Shown here: positions 29,254 to 39,052 of the stretch, piece by piece | Layout of the letters: every line of letters starts with the position of its first letter | Numbering within the stretch: position 1 is the first letter of the stretch | The notes under the pieces: generated by a model | What the model saw: only the letters and a program-made list of their open reading frames with translations | Told to the model about the DNA's origin: nothing | The model's database searches: none | From: Bdellovibrionales bacterium | GTDB lineage: Bacteria; Myxococcota; XYA12-FULL-58-9; SYDY01 | DNA length: 64,000 bases | Direction of reading: 5' to 3' | Assembly: GCA_005801425.1 (NCBI GenBank) | Contig: SYDY01000115.1 | Span: 15,674 to 79,673 of the forward strand | Program-made: the position numbers and the translations under genes

Positions 29254-30629
29254 CACATTCCCGCCGACAATACATACGGGAACACCACGGTCACCGGATC
29301 GCCATCAAAGCGCGGGAAACGCCAATTCAAGACACGGCGGACAGTGCATGAACCAAATGACGAGCGTGCATAATCGGGATCTTTGATAGTAGCTTCGGTG
29401 ACACGACCTTTGGCATCAATGGTCAATTCAACGTCCATACGACCTTTGAGCGATTCGCCTTTGCGCATCGCTTCGGCCAAGCACAAGCTCATGGACCGAT
29501 TATTATCCGAGATCACTTTATAAATTGCCTCCGCTGTAAGACCTTCGGGCAAATTGGGAACTTCAAGCTCTTCTGGACTTGGAAGTGCAAGTGCTGCAGG
29601 TTGCTTGTCTTGATCACTGTAAACACTCACCGCCAATTTTCGCGCATCGTTTTCAATGATTTTTTCTTTTTCAATACCTGATGTTACCGCTGCAACAGGC
29701 GTAGCGCCAGGCACACGTTTTTTGATACCCAAAAGTTGAGCTTGCAATTGCTTGCGCTTTTCAGGGTCAAGATCTGGACGACTCAATTTTTCTTGCACAC
29801 GCTCCACAGCACGTTCCACGTTAGGATCTTCACGACCTGCAATCTCGTAGACGTAACCAAAACCTGGAATGGCGATAACACCTGTCACATCAGCAACAAT
29901 GAGCAACGTCAACAATACCGACACACAAATACCAACAATGGCCGCAACCCTGTGCATCCTACGCCTTTTGTACAAACCCGCCGTCTGAAAAAACTGACGC
30001 GTCTGCTCACCTGCGCCCGTTCCGAAATCATCTTCATGGGGTGTATTTCCCGATTTTTCCCACGCCGCAGAGTCTGCGTTTGCCTCACCGTCGCGTTTTG
30101 ATTGTTTTGAAAATGCCGACGCAAGAAACGATGCTGTCGACTCCGCACGTTCGGCGTGTTCACCGTCTTCCTCATTTTGCATATCATATGCATCACTAAA
30201 TTCTGATGATGGCATTTCCAATTCAGGCTCGTTCCTGCTGCTTGCCACCACAGCGCCTGTACCGGACGTCCACGGCCCAAATTCTTCCAATTCATTGGCA
30301 CGTTGCCATTCAGGCATCGGAGCCGCCCACACAAAAACATCCGCACGCGTTTCACCACGCGTGATGAGATCACCGATATGCTCGCGGGTAAACGGCCCCT
30401 GTTGGGTTCCACCGATCATCGCGTACCACACTTCATCATCCGAAAAATCCGGAGACAAAGATTCTGTACCTTGCACATCGCCCAGAAGCTCTACAGCATC
30501 TGCATCGACCCGGCGCAAGCGCATACGGTGCGAACATTTTTTACACGTAAAGCGAAAAACATTGGCCGACGGTAACTTCACATCGGCTACCACAAAATTT
30601 GTAGAACATTTAGGACATTGGAATTTCAC
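29253..30629 (-). CDS. Zinc-ribbon/GYF-domain membrane protein with TonB-like C-terminus (AgmX-like)
   Basis: This 458-aa protein has four parts. An MJ0042-type zinc ribbon opens it (CPKCSTNF and CKKCSHR). A GYF_2-like domain follows at about residues 65-125 (WYAMIGGTQQGPFTREHI). After a polar linker comes one membrane helix at about 225-250. The C-terminal domain resembles the TonB/AgmX end region (SMSLCLAEAMRKGESLKG, then DVELTIDAKGRVTEATI and VLNWRFPRF). This order is known from myxobacterial gliding-motility and envelope proteins. The first part is cytoplasmic and the last periplasmic. It may pass a signal or force across the inner membrane; the partner downstream gene overlaps its stop. 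Confidence 0.85.
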   Translation of the reverse strand: MKFQCPKCSTNFVVADVKLPSANVFRFTCKKCSHRMRLRRVDADAVELLGDVQGTESLSPDFSDDEVWYAMIGGTQQGPFTREHIGDLITRGETRADVFVWAAPMPEWQRANELEEFGPWTSGTGAVVASSRNEPELEMPSSEFSDAYDMQNEEDGEHAERAESTASFLASAFSKQSKRDGEANADSAAWEKSGNTPHEDDFGTGAGEQTRQFFQTAGLYKRRRMHRVAAIVGICVSVLLTLLIVADVTGVIAIPGFGYVYEIAGREDPNVERAVERVQEKLSRPDLDPEKRKQLQAQLLGIKKRVPGATPVAAVTSGIEKEKIIENDARKLAVSVYSDQDKQPAALALPSPEELEVPNLPEGLTAEAIYKVISDNNRSMSLCLAEAMRKGESLKGRMDVELTIDAKGRVTEATIKDPDYARSSFGSCTVRRVLNWRFPRFDGDPVTVVFPYVLSAGM

Positions 30630-30712
30630 CCCTGCCTCCTCAAGGCACGCAAGAGCGGCAGCGAGCCTGGATATGAACTTATCACAACATCACCCACATA
30701 AGCTAAAAGACG

Positions 30713-31366
30713 TTACTCAAAAACAAACGGATCAGGACGGCCTTTGGTTGAAAATCGTTTATCCTCACCGCCCTCATCCGAAGCGCCTGGAACTGCGATT
30801 GTCTTCGGCGTTAAAGCACCCACTGGTTTAAATGTTGTATAAAACAACTCCATGTCTTTGCTCACATGGGCTGCTATTTCCGCGGGACACTCCACATGCA
30901 ATAAAAAAGCCTTCCCACCACCCACCATCACCACAGCTTCTTCGATCGAGATCAGGTACTGCAAATTACCTTGAAATGCGTAAGACCCAGAAATAATGGC
31001 CGCAGGATATCCCGCTATCATGACATCTCGGCGATCAATCACCTTAAACAAGGGCTTTTTCCCAATGCGTTGATCCAAGCTCACCGATAAAAAGTGCCGA
31101 GGTATGGCTGCTGGATTGACATCAAGTCTCTGGATCCAGAACACCGTGTTCCCGCCATATTTTGCCCCACGAAACTCATACAAATCTGGGATCTTGGGGT
31201 TAAAATAAGGCAACCAACCCTGCGCAATTTGAATCGTGAAAATACCATTAAGGGCCGTAAAAACATCCCCCTGAGCTTTATCGGACCCGTCCATAAGGCT
31301 ATCGCCAAAGCCAGCATCCCCGAGAAGTACGCCAGCCCAAAGAACAATCGAAAATAATCCCGCCAT
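30713..31366 (-). CDS. Hypothetical exported protein, 217 aa
   Basis: The ATG at 31366 shares a base with the birA stop (TGATG), so it is likely cotranscribed with nadC-birA. The N-terminus AGLFSIVLWAGVLLGDAG looks like a signal peptide. The mature part (NGIFTIQIAQGWLPYFNP and later SGSYAFQGNLQYLISIEE) resembles small alpha/beta folds such as PsbP/DcrB, but only by feel. No cofactor motif is seen. The frame also opens at a TTG at 31369. Function unknown. Confidence 0.78.
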   Translation of the reverse strand: MAGLFSIVLWAGVLLGDAGFGDSLMDGSDKAQGDVFTALNGIFTIQIAQGWLPYFNPKIPDLYEFRGAKYGGNTVFWIQRLDVNPAAIPRHFLSVSLDQRIGKKPLFKVIDRRDVMIAGYPAAIISGSYAFQGNLQYLISIEEAVVMVGGGKAFLLHVECPAEIAAHVSKDMELFYTTFKPVGALTPKTIAVPGASDEGGEDKRFSTKGRPDPFVFE

Positions 31367-32103
31367 CAATATCTCACTTTGTTGACTTCACCGGCCATCA
31401 CTACCATTTCAACTCCAGCGGTGTTCACCCGAAGTGCGCCCGACGGCTCCACCCCCATCGCCACTCCCTCGATGCAACGTTCCCCCACGTCCAGATTAAC
31501 ACGATGCCCAAGCAATGCATCACGCGCAGTATAAGCAACCAAGATTTTTTCTGGGCCTTTATTCTGATAATCATTGTATGTGGATTGCAAAGCATCCAAA
31601 ATTGAAAAGGCGACATCGCTAACCGAGATAGGCGCAGTAAGAAGATCATTCACGCCAATATACGCTGCAGCAATCTCCGTGGGAACGCATGCCTCTTTTG
31701 CAGACATCACATTCACACCAAACCCAGCAAGCACCACACCCTGTGGATCGCCGCCATAGAGTAGAATGCCCGCAAGTTTTCGATCGCGCCATAGAATATC
31801 GTTGGGCCATTTGTAGACAAAATCCACCACCCCACACGCTTGGAGACCAGCTCCAATCCCAACAGCCACCACCAGACTAAGCAATGGATCGTTCGCTCCA
31901 TCTTTCGGACGTAAAATAGTGGTTGCCAGAACACTTCCGCCTGGCTGTGCAAACCAATACCGACCGCGCCGACCATGGCCATCGGTTTGTGCGTGTGCAA
32001 TCACAGTGGTTCCCTCAGGTGCATTGGCACGTGCCAAAATCTTTGCACTGTCCATGGTGCTTGTCACTACATCCAGGTGCACCTCATGATCGCGCCAATT
32101 CAC
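31366..32103 (-). CDS. birA: Biotin--[acetyl-CoA carboxylase] ligase
   Basis: The 245-aa product activates biotin with ATP and attaches it to the biotin carrier protein of carboxylases. The biotin/AMP loop GRRGR lies at 44-48, followed by WFAQPGGSVLATT; KWPNDI and KLAGIL blocks are present. It lacks the N-terminal DNA-binding domain of E. coli BirA, so it should be a ligase only. The start is GTG at 32103 and overlaps the nadC stop by 4 bp (GTGA). Confidence 0.94.
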   Translation of the reverse strand: MNWRDHEVHLDVVTSTMDSAKILARANAPEGTTVIAHAQTDGHGRRGRYWFAQPGGSVLATTILRPKDGANDPLLSLVVAVGIGAGLQACGVVDFVYKWPNDILWRDRKLAGILLYGGDPQGVVLAGFGVNVMSAKEACVPTEIAAAYIGVNDLLTAPISVSDVAFSILDALQSTYNDYQNKGPEKILVAYTARDALLGHRVNLDVGERCIEGVAMGVEPSGALRVNTAGVEMVVMAGEVNKVRY

Positions 32104-32993
32104 GATAAAAATTCCATTGAAAGATCCAAGGGCTTCGCCGAATGCGTGATGGCCCCCACCGAAATGCGGTCAACCCCCGTACGTGCCACATCCGCAATAC
32201 GAGATGCCTGCAAACCACCCGACGCTTCAAGCACCGCACGACCTGCAGTCATGCTAACAGCTTCCCGCAATTGTTCATCGGTAAAATTGTCGAGAAGAAT
32301 TAAGGTTGCGCCTGCATCAAGGGCCTCACGAAGTTGGGCACACGTATCCACTTCCACCTGGACCACAATCCCTGGGCGTGCATGAAGCGCTACCCGATGT
32401 AGGGCCTCACACACAGAACCTGCCGCGGCGATATGATTGTCTTTGATAAGCACTGCATCAAATAAACCCATGCGATGATTTTCACCGCCGCCCGCGCGCA
32501 CTGCCGCTTTTTCAAGCAATCGCCACCAAGGTGTTGTTTTCCGTGTATCGTAGATCTTAGCAGCACATTCCTTTGGGATCATATCCACAAGGATCCGTGT
32601 TGCACTCGCCACACCCGATAAGTGCATTAAAAAATTAAGCATACAGCGTTCAGCGGTCAACAACGCGCGAACATCTGCCCGCATCTGCATCACAACATCC
32701 CCTGCACAAAGCCGCGTTCCACATGGGCTGCCATTAATTTCTGCAGTGGGGTCAAAGCGTCGTAACAACTTCGTCGCAAGTGGCACACCGCACACCACGC
32801 CTTCCACCCGCGAAATCACATGCGCCGTAGCAGATCGCGCCTCTGGAAAAATTGCAGCGGTCGTCACATCGCCGTTTCCAATATCTTCATCCACAGCAAG
32901 ATCGAGCAAACTCTGCACATGGGGCTTACTTAAGAGATCTTCCCACTCAATGTAGGCAAAACACCCACTATGTACGCTGTTTATAATCGACAT
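32100..32993 (-). CDS. nadC: Nicotinate-nucleotide pyrophosphorylase (quinolinate phosphoribosyltransferase)
   Basis: This 297-aa enzyme converts quinolinate and PRPP to nicotinate mononucleotide in NAD synthesis. Family blocks are LAVDEDIGNGDVTT, ERCMLNFLMHLSGVAS, YDTRKTTPWWR, GGGENHRMGLFDAVLIKDNH and the late LEASGGL. No other NAD genes lie nearby. The first gene of the nadC-birA-unknown unit, divergent from rpsO across a 142-bp gap. Confidence 0.96.
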   Translation of the reverse strand: MSIINSVHSGCFAYIEWEDLLSKPHVQSLLDLAVDEDIGNGDVTTAAIFPEARSATAHVISRVEGVVCGVPLATKLLRRFDPTAEINGSPCGTRLCAGDVVMQMRADVRALLTAERCMLNFLMHLSGVASATRILVDMIPKECAAKIYDTRKTTPWWRLLEKAAVRAGGGENHRMGLFDAVLIKDNHIAAAGSVCEALHRVALHARPGIVVQVEVDTCAQLREALDAGATLILLDNFTDEQLREAVSMTAGRAVLEASGGLQASRIADVARTGVDRISVGAITHSAKPLDLSMEFLS

Positions 32994-33039
32994 AGATATG
33001 ATTTAGCACCTTGCACACACGAGCGTCGATGCTTGCGCC

Positions 33040-33068
33040 TTGACGGCACCTCCTCGTACCGCTACCCT
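33040..33068 (+). promoter_or_regulatory. Candidate promoter for rpsO
   Basis: TTGACG (33040-33045) and TACCCT (33063-33068) are 17 nt apart and about 70 bp upstream of rpsO. The -10 match is poor, so this is only a candidate. Confidence 0.3.
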
Positions 33069-33135
33069 CCGGCTCCGAAACGCTCGCTCCACCACGCCGG
33101 GGCAGTGAGTATGTTGTAACGAATTGAGGTTTATC

Positions 33136-33405
33136 ATGGCGCTGGCTCAAGAAAAGAAGAATGAAATTGTTGAACGTTTTCGTACGCACGCAAGTGACAC
33201 GGGTTCACCCGAAGTCCAAGTGGCGTTGCTTACTGAAAGAATCAACTCACTCACTGAGCACTTTCAAGCACACAAAAAAGATCATCACGGCCGACGTGGC
33301 TTGTTGATGTTGGTGAGTCAGCGCAAAGGCTTGCTCCAATACGTAAAAAACCAAGATCAAGAACGTTATCGGTCATTGATCCAAGCCTTGGGATTGCGCA
33401 AGTAA
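33136..33405 (+). CDS. rpsO: Ribosomal protein S15
   Basis: The 89-aa product matches S15 in full: [21 protein letters not shown], then [14 protein letters not shown] and the [12 protein letters not shown] end. It binds the central domain of 16S rRNA early in 30S assembly. The ATG at 33136 has GAGGT just upstream; the frame opens 12 bp earlier at a TTG with no support. The rpsO-pnp order is conserved widely, and in E. coli both are controlled after transcription. Confidence 0.98.
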   Translation: MALAQEKKNEIVERFRTHASDTGSPEVQVALLTERINSLTEHFQAHKKDHHGRRGLLMLVSQRKGLLQYVKNQDQERYRSLIQALGLRK

Positions 33406-33426
33406 TTTCCGCGCTCCCCAAGCTAT

Positions 33427-33489
33427 TCGGTAGGCTTTGCCCAAAGGCAGCTCACCGATTGCTCCCCACCAGGTGGCGGTCTGTCGCCA
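33427..33489 (+). promoter_or_regulatory. Hairpins in the rpsO-pnp gap (possible pnp leader control)
   Basis: TCGGT (33427-33431) pairs with ACCGA (33454-33458), enclosing CTTTG (33435-33439) with CAAAG (33442-33446). A second stem, TGGCG (33474-33478) with CGCCA (33485-33489), ends next to the pnp ribosome site AAAGGAAA. In enterobacteria, an RNase III stem in this place governs pnp autoregulation; the same role here is inference. Confidence 0.4.
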
Positions 33490-33504
33490 AAGGAAACCTA
33501 AATC

Positions 33505-35622
33505 ATGCAACAACCGTATGAGAAGTCCATCACCGTAGGCGAGACTTCCATCACTTTTCAAACCGGAAAAATCGCGAAACAAGCGTCAGGTTCGGTTTGG
33601 ATTCAAGCAGGTGGAACTGTCGTTCTCGTTACCGCACAGGGCGCCAAAGAAGCCCGTGCTGGGATTGATTTTTTGCCACTCACCGTAGACTACCAAGAAA
33701 AGATGTCGGCTGCCGGCCGCATTCCAGGTGGTTTTTTCAAGCGTGAAGGCAAGCCGCGTGACGAGGAAACACTCACCTCACGCATTATCGATCGCTCGAT
33801 CCGGCCTTTGTTCAAAGAAGGCTGGGCCTGTGAAACCCAAGTGATTGCCACTGTATTGTCCGCAGATCCCAAATATCCTGCAGACACTCTGGCACTCACC
33901 GGCGCATCGTTGGCGCTTGCATTGTCCGATATGCCATTTATGGGCCCTATTGCGGGTCTTCGTGTTTGCCGCCACCAGGGCAAACTCCTGGTGGATCCAA
34001 GTTATGAGATCCGCGAAGCCTCCGATCTCAATATCTTTGTTTCATGCAGCCGTGATGCCATCGTGATGGTTGAAGGCGGTGGCAAAGAAATCAGCGAAGC
34101 AGATGCCATTGACGCTTTGCTGTTTGCCCATACGCAAGCACAGCCGCTTTTGGATCTCCAAGAAGAGATGCAAAAAGCTGTCGGTAAAGCCAAGCGAGAG
34201 GTCACGCCTCCCTCCCACGACACTGCCCTTGAAACATTGGTGCGTGAAATCGCACTCCCCAAACTGCGCAGTGCCTATCAAATCCGCGAGAAGCTTCCCC
34301 GCTATATCGCGCTTGATGAAGCCAAAGCTTCGACCATGGCTACACTTATTGCACGCGATGCGACCCTCGCATCACGTTCAGGTGAAGTCGGCGCCATCAT
34401 GTCGGATCTCAAATACAACTTGGTCCGTCAAACCATCATCAACGACAAGCGTCGTATCGATGGTCGTGGCCTTGCCGATATTCGCGATATCACATCCGAA
34501 GTGGGCATTTTGCCACGCACCCACGGATCGTCGCTGTTTACACGCGGTGAAACCCAAGGTCTCGTCAGCATCACACTTGGCACACGCCAAGATGAGCAAC
34601 GCATTGACGACCTCATGGGCGATCGTTTTCGTCGCTTTATGCTGCATTACAACTTTCCTCCCTACAGCGTAGGCGAGGTCAAATTCTTGCGCGGTCCAGG
34701 TCGACGCGAAATCGGTCACGGTGCATTGGCAGAACGCGCACTGATCAACCTGATCCCTGCATCGGAAAATTTCCCGTACACCATTCGTGTGGTCAGCGAT
34801 ATCACCGAATCCAACGGCTCATCATCGATGGCAACCGTATGCGGTGGCTCGCTTGCACTTATGGATGCGGGTGTTCCTGTCAAAGCCGCTTGTGCTGGTA
34901 TCGCCATGGGGCTCATCAAAGAGGGCGACGATATTGCCATCCTCTCTGATATCCTTGGCGACGAAGATCATCTCGGCGACATGGACTTTAAAGTCGCGGG
35001 GACTGTCAATGGCATCACCGCCATTCAAATGGACATCAAAATTGGCGGTGTCAGCCGTGAAATTTTGACCAGCGCCCTTGAGCAAGCACGCCAAGGTCGG
35101 TTGCACATTCTGTCAAAAATGGCAGAAACCATGACCCAGCATCGTGGCGATCTTTCTGCATTCGCACCACGGATCACCACGGTTCAGATCAGTATCGACA
35201 GAATCCGTGACATCATTGGACCCGGCGGCAAAGTCATCAAAGACATCATTGCACGCACCGGTTGCCAAATTAACGTGGAAGATGACGGCAAGATCCAAAT
35301 TGCGAGCACCGATGGTGAAAGCACCAAGCGCGCATTGAAAATGATCGCCGACCTCACACAAGAAGCTGAGATCGGGAAAATTTACATCGGCAATGTTCGC
35401 AAAGTAACCGACTTTGGTGCCTTTGTTGAAATATTCCCAGGCGTTGAAGGATTGTGTCACATATCAGAGCTTGCTGATCGTCGTGTGAACAAAGTGGAAG
35501 ATGTCGTCCAAGAAGGCGACGAAGTGGTTGTCAAAGTCATCGGTGTCGAGCGTGGAAAGATCAGACTTTCACGCAAAGAAGCCGTGGCCGATGAAGCCAA
35601 AAAAGAACAAGAAAACGGATAA
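33505..35622 (+). CDS. pnp: Polyribonucleotide nucleotidyltransferase (PNPase)
   Basis: At 705 aa this carries two RNase PH-type domains, a KH domain ([17 protein letters not shown]) and a C-terminal S1 domain ([20 protein letters not shown]). It degrades RNA 3' to 5' with phosphate and takes part in the degradosome. The second core domain holds typical PNPase blocks such as [12 protein letters not shown] and [27 protein letters not shown] lies before the ATG. It is followed after 3 bp by rsmB. Confidence 0.98.
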   Translation: MQQPYEKSITVGETSITFQTGKIAKQASGSVWIQAGGTVVLVTAQGAKEARAGIDFLPLTVDYQEKMSAAGRIPGGFFKREGKPRDEETLTSRIIDRSIRPLFKEGWACETQVIATVLSADPKYPADTLALTGASLALALSDMPFMGPIAGLRVCRHQGKLLVDPSYEIREASDLNIFVSCSRDAIVMVEGGGKEISEADAIDALLFAHTQAQPLLDLQEEMQKAVGKAKREVTPPSHDTALETLVREIALPKLRSAYQIREKLPRYIALDEAKASTMATLIARDATLASRSGEVGAIMSDLKYNLVRQTIINDKRRIDGRGLADIRDITSEVGILPRTHGSSLFTRGETQGLVSITLGTRQDEQRIDDLMGDRFRRFMLHYNFPPYSVGEVKFLRGPGRREIGHGALAERALINLIPASENFPYTIRVVSDITESNGSSSMATVCGGSLALMDAGVPVKAACAGIAMGLIKEGDDIAILSDILGDEDHLGDMDFKVAGTVNGITAIQMDIKIGGVSREILTSALEQARQGRLHILSKMAETMTQHRGDLSAFAPRITTVQISIDRIRDIIGPGGKVIKDIIARTGCQINVEDDGKIQIASTDGESTKRALKMIADLTQEAEIGKIYIGNVRKVTDFGAFVEIFPGVEGLCHISELADRRVNKVEDVVQEGDEVVVKVIGVERGKIRLSRKEAVADEAKKEQENG

Positions 35623-35625
35623 ATA

Positions 35626-36990
35626 ATGAATAACCAACTGGCGGAGAATCAGCCGACTGCTTCCCGCCGGTTGGCACACAAGCTGCTCCTTCGCGTTTTT
35701 GAAGTCGACGCGTTTCTTGATCATCTCATCGATGCTGCCTTTGCCAGAAGCGATTTTACACAACGCGATCGCGGTCTTGTCAGCGAGCTCTGCTATGGCG
35801 TCACACGCTACGCACTGTATCTCGATAGTCGTATTCAAAAGTATCTCAAGCAACCCATCAGCGACATGTTGCCACCTGCACGCATGGCTTTGCGTATGGG
35901 AGCCTATCAACTCCTGTTCATGCGAGTCCCTGCCCATAGCGCTGTCAACGAATCCGTGAACCTTATCAGGCAAACGCAACTGCGCGGCATGATCAACGCT
36001 GTCCTGCGAAAGCTGGCCGCCGAAACAGAACCCATGCCCGACAATGCCGACGTTCTTACCCTGCCATCGTGGATCACAGGCTTCGTGAAGTCGCTGCGTG
36101 GCACCGAAGGACTTGCTCTGTGGGCCAAGGCCATCAATCAACCTGCGCCTGTATCCATTCGTTGCAGACCCAATCGAAGCCCGCGCCATACCGTCGCACA
36201 AGACCTCTCACAGGAGGCACGCTCGATTACCGAACGTTTAGATATCCCTGAGATCCTTGAAGCACCTGGGCTCCAGTCTCCGATCACACACCCCAGTTAC
36301 CAGAATGGGACATGGACACTGCAAGACGGGGCCGCAAGCTTGGTAAGCATGCTCTTGGATCCACAACCCCATGAGCGGATCCTCGATTTGTGCGAAGCAG
36401 CTGGAGGAAATACATGTCATTTTCTCGATCTTGCAGGACCGACTGCATCTGTCGTTGCAGTCGATCAACATCCTTCGCGCTCTGCACTGATTCAAAACAA
36501 TGCAAAACGCCTTGGGCTTGAGAAACAGCTTCAAATCGTCATCGCAGATGCAACCGATGAAGATGCCCTGCGTCAGCAGATCGATGGCCCATTTGATCGC
36601 GTTCTTTTGGATGCTCCATGTTCAGGACTTGGGACCTTACGGCGACATCCTGAGATCCGGCATCGAAAGAGCCCAACCCCTGATGCAGCGTTGCTCGCCG
36701 TACAGCAGAAATTACTCCATGTCGCCGCAACCTTTGTAAAACCAGGCGGCACGCTGGTTTATTCGGTGTGTACAGTGACTTACGAAGAAGGCCCGGGGCA
36801 AATCAAACGCTTTTTAACCACGCATCCAGAATTCTCCATAAAATCAATACAAGAACCACTTATTCCGTTTTCTGAACCACTTCTCAATGGGCGTGCCATT
36901 CGTACATGGACCGATCTCCATGGCGTCGATGGCTTCTTTGCTGTCTCTATGACGCACACCCTTGTTGCGTCGAAGTCCGTGGTTGATTAG
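35626..36990 (+). CDS. rsmB: 16S rRNA m5C967 methyltransferase RsmB (Sun family)
   Basis: The 454-aa protein starts with a NusB-like helical domain (ARSDFTQRDRGLVSELCYGV), then a SAM-binding methyltransferase domain. Both catalytic cysteines are visible: DAPCSGLGTLRRHPEIR and YSVCTVTYEEG. It methylates a cytosine of 16S rRNA. Its start is 3 bp after the pnp stop, and mltD-like follows after 9 bp, so all are one operon. Confidence 0.93.
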   Translation: MNNQLAENQPTASRRLAHKLLLRVFEVDAFLDHLIDAAFARSDFTQRDRGLVSELCYGVTRYALYLDSRIQKYLKQPISDMLPPARMALRMGAYQLLFMRVPAHSAVNESVNLIRQTQLRGMINAVLRKLAAETEPMPDNADVLTLPSWITGFVKSLRGTEGLALWAKAINQPAPVSIRCRPNRSPRHTVAQDLSQEARSITERLDIPEILEAPGLQSPITHPSYQNGTWTLQDGAASLVSMLLDPQPHERILDLCEAAGGNTCHFLDLAGPTASVVAVDQHPSRSALIQNNAKRLGLEKQLQIVIADATDEDALRQQIDGPFDRVLLDAPCSGLGTLRRHPEIRHRKSPTPDAALLAVQQKLLHVAATFVKPGGTLVYSVCTVTYEEGPGQIKRFLTTHPEFSIKSIQEPLIPFSEPLLNGRAIRTWTDLHGVDGFFAVSMTHTLVASKSVVD

Positions 36991-36999
36991 GAAATAAGG

Positions 37000-38328
37000 A
37001 TGAGCGATCCAAAATCACCATGCGGTCGCTGGACACCCCTGATCGCTCCAGGCCTTATGTTACTTACCCTACTTTTCCCATGCACCGGATGGGCCGACGA
37101 CGATCCTGTCGCTTTGATTATCGCTGGAGAAACCCATACCCAGCGCTCTCCCCATACCGACGTCGTCACGATACTCCCTTTATTGCAACAAGGACACGTA
37201 CAAGAAGCAATCCCCATCACTGGGGCCGGCGACTCCAGCCAATGCGACACCTCCGAAATAGCCCAAACTGCAGTCGCACAAGAAGCACATTTGACGGCAC
37301 TTCCTGCACTCAATCGGTTGCTTGCAGATCTCATCGAACGTGATCCCACATCGGACGTGCCTTTGGCGTCGCATCCCTTGGTTGATTCATACATCGAATA
37401 TTTTACAGGACGTGGACGCTGGATCTTTGGCAACTGGCTCGCACGCGCAGGGCAATACATACCACGCATGCGCGAAATTTTTCGCGACGAACAACTGCCT
37501 GAAGACTTGATCTATGTTGCCATGATCGAAAGTGGATTTGTTTCGAAAGCATTATCGCCCGTGGGTGCATCCGGTTTTTGGCAGTTTATGCACAAAACTG
37601 CACGTGCCTATGGACTGCGTATCGATCATTGGGTCGATGAACGTCGTGATTTTGAATATGCGACCAGGGCCGCTGCCAAAGAACTCAAAACACTGTATCG
37701 ACGATTCGGCGACTGGCATCTTGCACTCGCAAGCTACAACGCAGGGCAAGGACGCATCAGCCGTGCCATGAATACCCATGGTATTGAAAATTACTGGGGT
37801 CTCGTTGCGCACCCTGTGGCCGTATCTGAAGAAACACGCCACTACGTGCCCAAATTTATTGCAGCAGTTTTGATTGCCAAACAACCTGAACGCTATGGCT
37901 TTGGGGAGTTGGTATGTACACAACCTTTCACCTATAGCACCGTGGCCGTACGACAAGCCGTGAGTCTTGAATCCTTGGCACGACGCTTTAACTTTGATCT
38001 TGCACAGCTCAGACTTCTTAACCCAGCGCTTACGCGCGATATCACACCGCCCGATGGTACATTTGAATTGCGGATCCCAAGCAATAATACCGAAGAAATA
38101 AAACAATGGGTCGAAAATCAGCCTCCATCTAAAATAAAGCAAAGCAAACAAACAACGCGGATTGCACGCAATAAAAGTTACAAAGTTCGCTCTGGCGATA
38201 CATTGACCGCTATTGCGCGTAAATTCAGCATCACGGTCAAAGATCTTCAAAAATTAAATGCGCTATCTAGCGCGCGTAACTTGCGCGCCGGACAACGCAT
38301 TATGGTACCAAGTGCAAACAAGGGCTGA
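37000..38328 (+). CDS. Membrane-bound lytic transglycosylase (MltD-like) with LysM
   Basis: The product is 442 aa. A signal segment (about 13-32) leads to a 100-residue spacer, then a Slt70-like transglycosylase domain with catalytic Glu177 (AMIESGF) and SPVGASGFWQFM, SYNAGQGR blocks. A weak LysM-like unit (about 325-360) and a clear C-terminal LysM (YKVRSGDTLTAIARKFSIT) bind peptidoglycan. It cleaves glycan strands to 1,6-anhydro-muropeptides. It follows rsmB by 9 bp and precedes a lipoprotein by 4 bp. AAGG is just before the ATG. Confidence 0.92.
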   Translation: MSDPKSPCGRWTPLIAPGLMLLTLLFPCTGWADDDPVALIIAGETHTQRSPHTDVVTILPLLQQGHVQEAIPITGAGDSSQCDTSEIAQTAVAQEAHLTALPALNRLLADLIERDPTSDVPLASHPLVDSYIEYFTGRGRWIFGNWLARAGQYIPRMREIFRDEQLPEDLIYVAMIESGFVSKALSPVGASGFWQFMHKTARAYGLRIDHWVDERRDFEYATRAAAKELKTLYRRFGDWHLALASYNAGQGRISRAMNTHGIENYWGLVAHPVAVSEETRHYVPKFIAAVLIAKQPERYGFGELVCTQPFTYSTVAVRQAVSLESLARRFNFDLAQLRLLNPALTRDITPPDGTFELRIPSNNTEEIKQWVENQPPSKIKQSKQTTRIARNKSYKVRSGDTLTAIARKFSITVKDLQKLNALSSARNLRAGQRIMVPSANKG

Positions 38329-38332
38329 CCCT

Positions 38333-39052
38333 ATGCACAAACAATTAAGCACGCTGATTATCTCATTGCTATTCGCATCATGTGGCGGATCATCCCAAGA
38401 TGCACTTTCATATCGCGTCGCCTGCATGTCAGAATCGGCATGTGCCCATGGGTCGAGTTGTCTTGATGGCATCTGTGTTGAGCATGGAACGCGCACCCTC
38501 TCCTATGCATGCACCAACGACTTGCAGTGTGCGGAAGGACTCCACTGTGCCAATGGCACATGTGAACCAGGATGCGGAAAACCATACAGCGTACGTGGCT
38601 GCCCTCAGGGAAACTGGTGCACACTCACAGAAAGTCGTACGGACACAGCGTGTGTCCCAAGTTCATGCGATGAATCTAACACACCCTGCAGCCAAGAACT
38701 TCAATGCGTATCGCTGGCTGACAACACCGGAACTTGTGTACACTATTGCGATATCATTTTTATGGGTGACCAAGCCCATGACCCCTGCCCTGAAGTTCTA
38801 CCCAACACTGCATGCGGCATACTCAAGAATCACAGCCGACTCATGTGCCTTGCTCAATCCAGCACTGCACGACCTTTGATGCGTGATGAACCTGGGTGCT
38901 CAACCTCTGTACCCTGTGAAAACGGATTGGTCTGTGTAGATAATATCTGCCGAAAATGGTGCGATCCGAACAAACAAACAACCTGCCCATCAACTCACAC
39001 GTGCGTGAATGATTGGGGCGGGCATAACCTCAACATTTGTTTGCCGCGATGA
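38333..39052 (+). CDS. Cysteine-rich lipoprotein, 239 aa
   Basis: From the ATG at 38333, the signal MHKQLSTLIISLLFASC gives lipid Cys17. The mature chain holds about 30 cysteines in modules such as CMSESACAHGSSCLDGIC and CTNDLQCAEGLHCANGTC, the same style as the C-terminal region of the giant repeat lipoprotein at 15763. A frame opening at 38258 lies in the preceding gene and lacks a signal. It starts 4 bp after the transglycosylase stop. Its last 63 bp overlap the 3' end of the convergent glycosyltransferase gene. Role unknown; likely disulfide-stabilised surface protein. Confidence 0.85.
   Translation: MHKQLSTLIISLLFASCGGSSQDALSYRVACMSESACAHGSSCLDGICVEHGTRTLSYACTNDLQCAEGLHCANGTCEPGCGKPYSVRGCPQGNWCTLTESRTDTACVPSSCDESNTPCSQELQCVSLADNTGTCVHYCDIIFMGDQAHDPCPEVLPNTACGILKNHSRLMCLAQSSTARPLMRDEPGCSTSVPCENGLVCVDNICRKWCDPNKQTTCPSTHTCVNDWGGHNLNICLPR

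Noticed and set aside
33001-33135. GC-rich rpsO leader as a possible S15 autoregulatory pseudoknot
   Set aside because: I could not pair a convincing two-stem structure by eye, so no claim is made.
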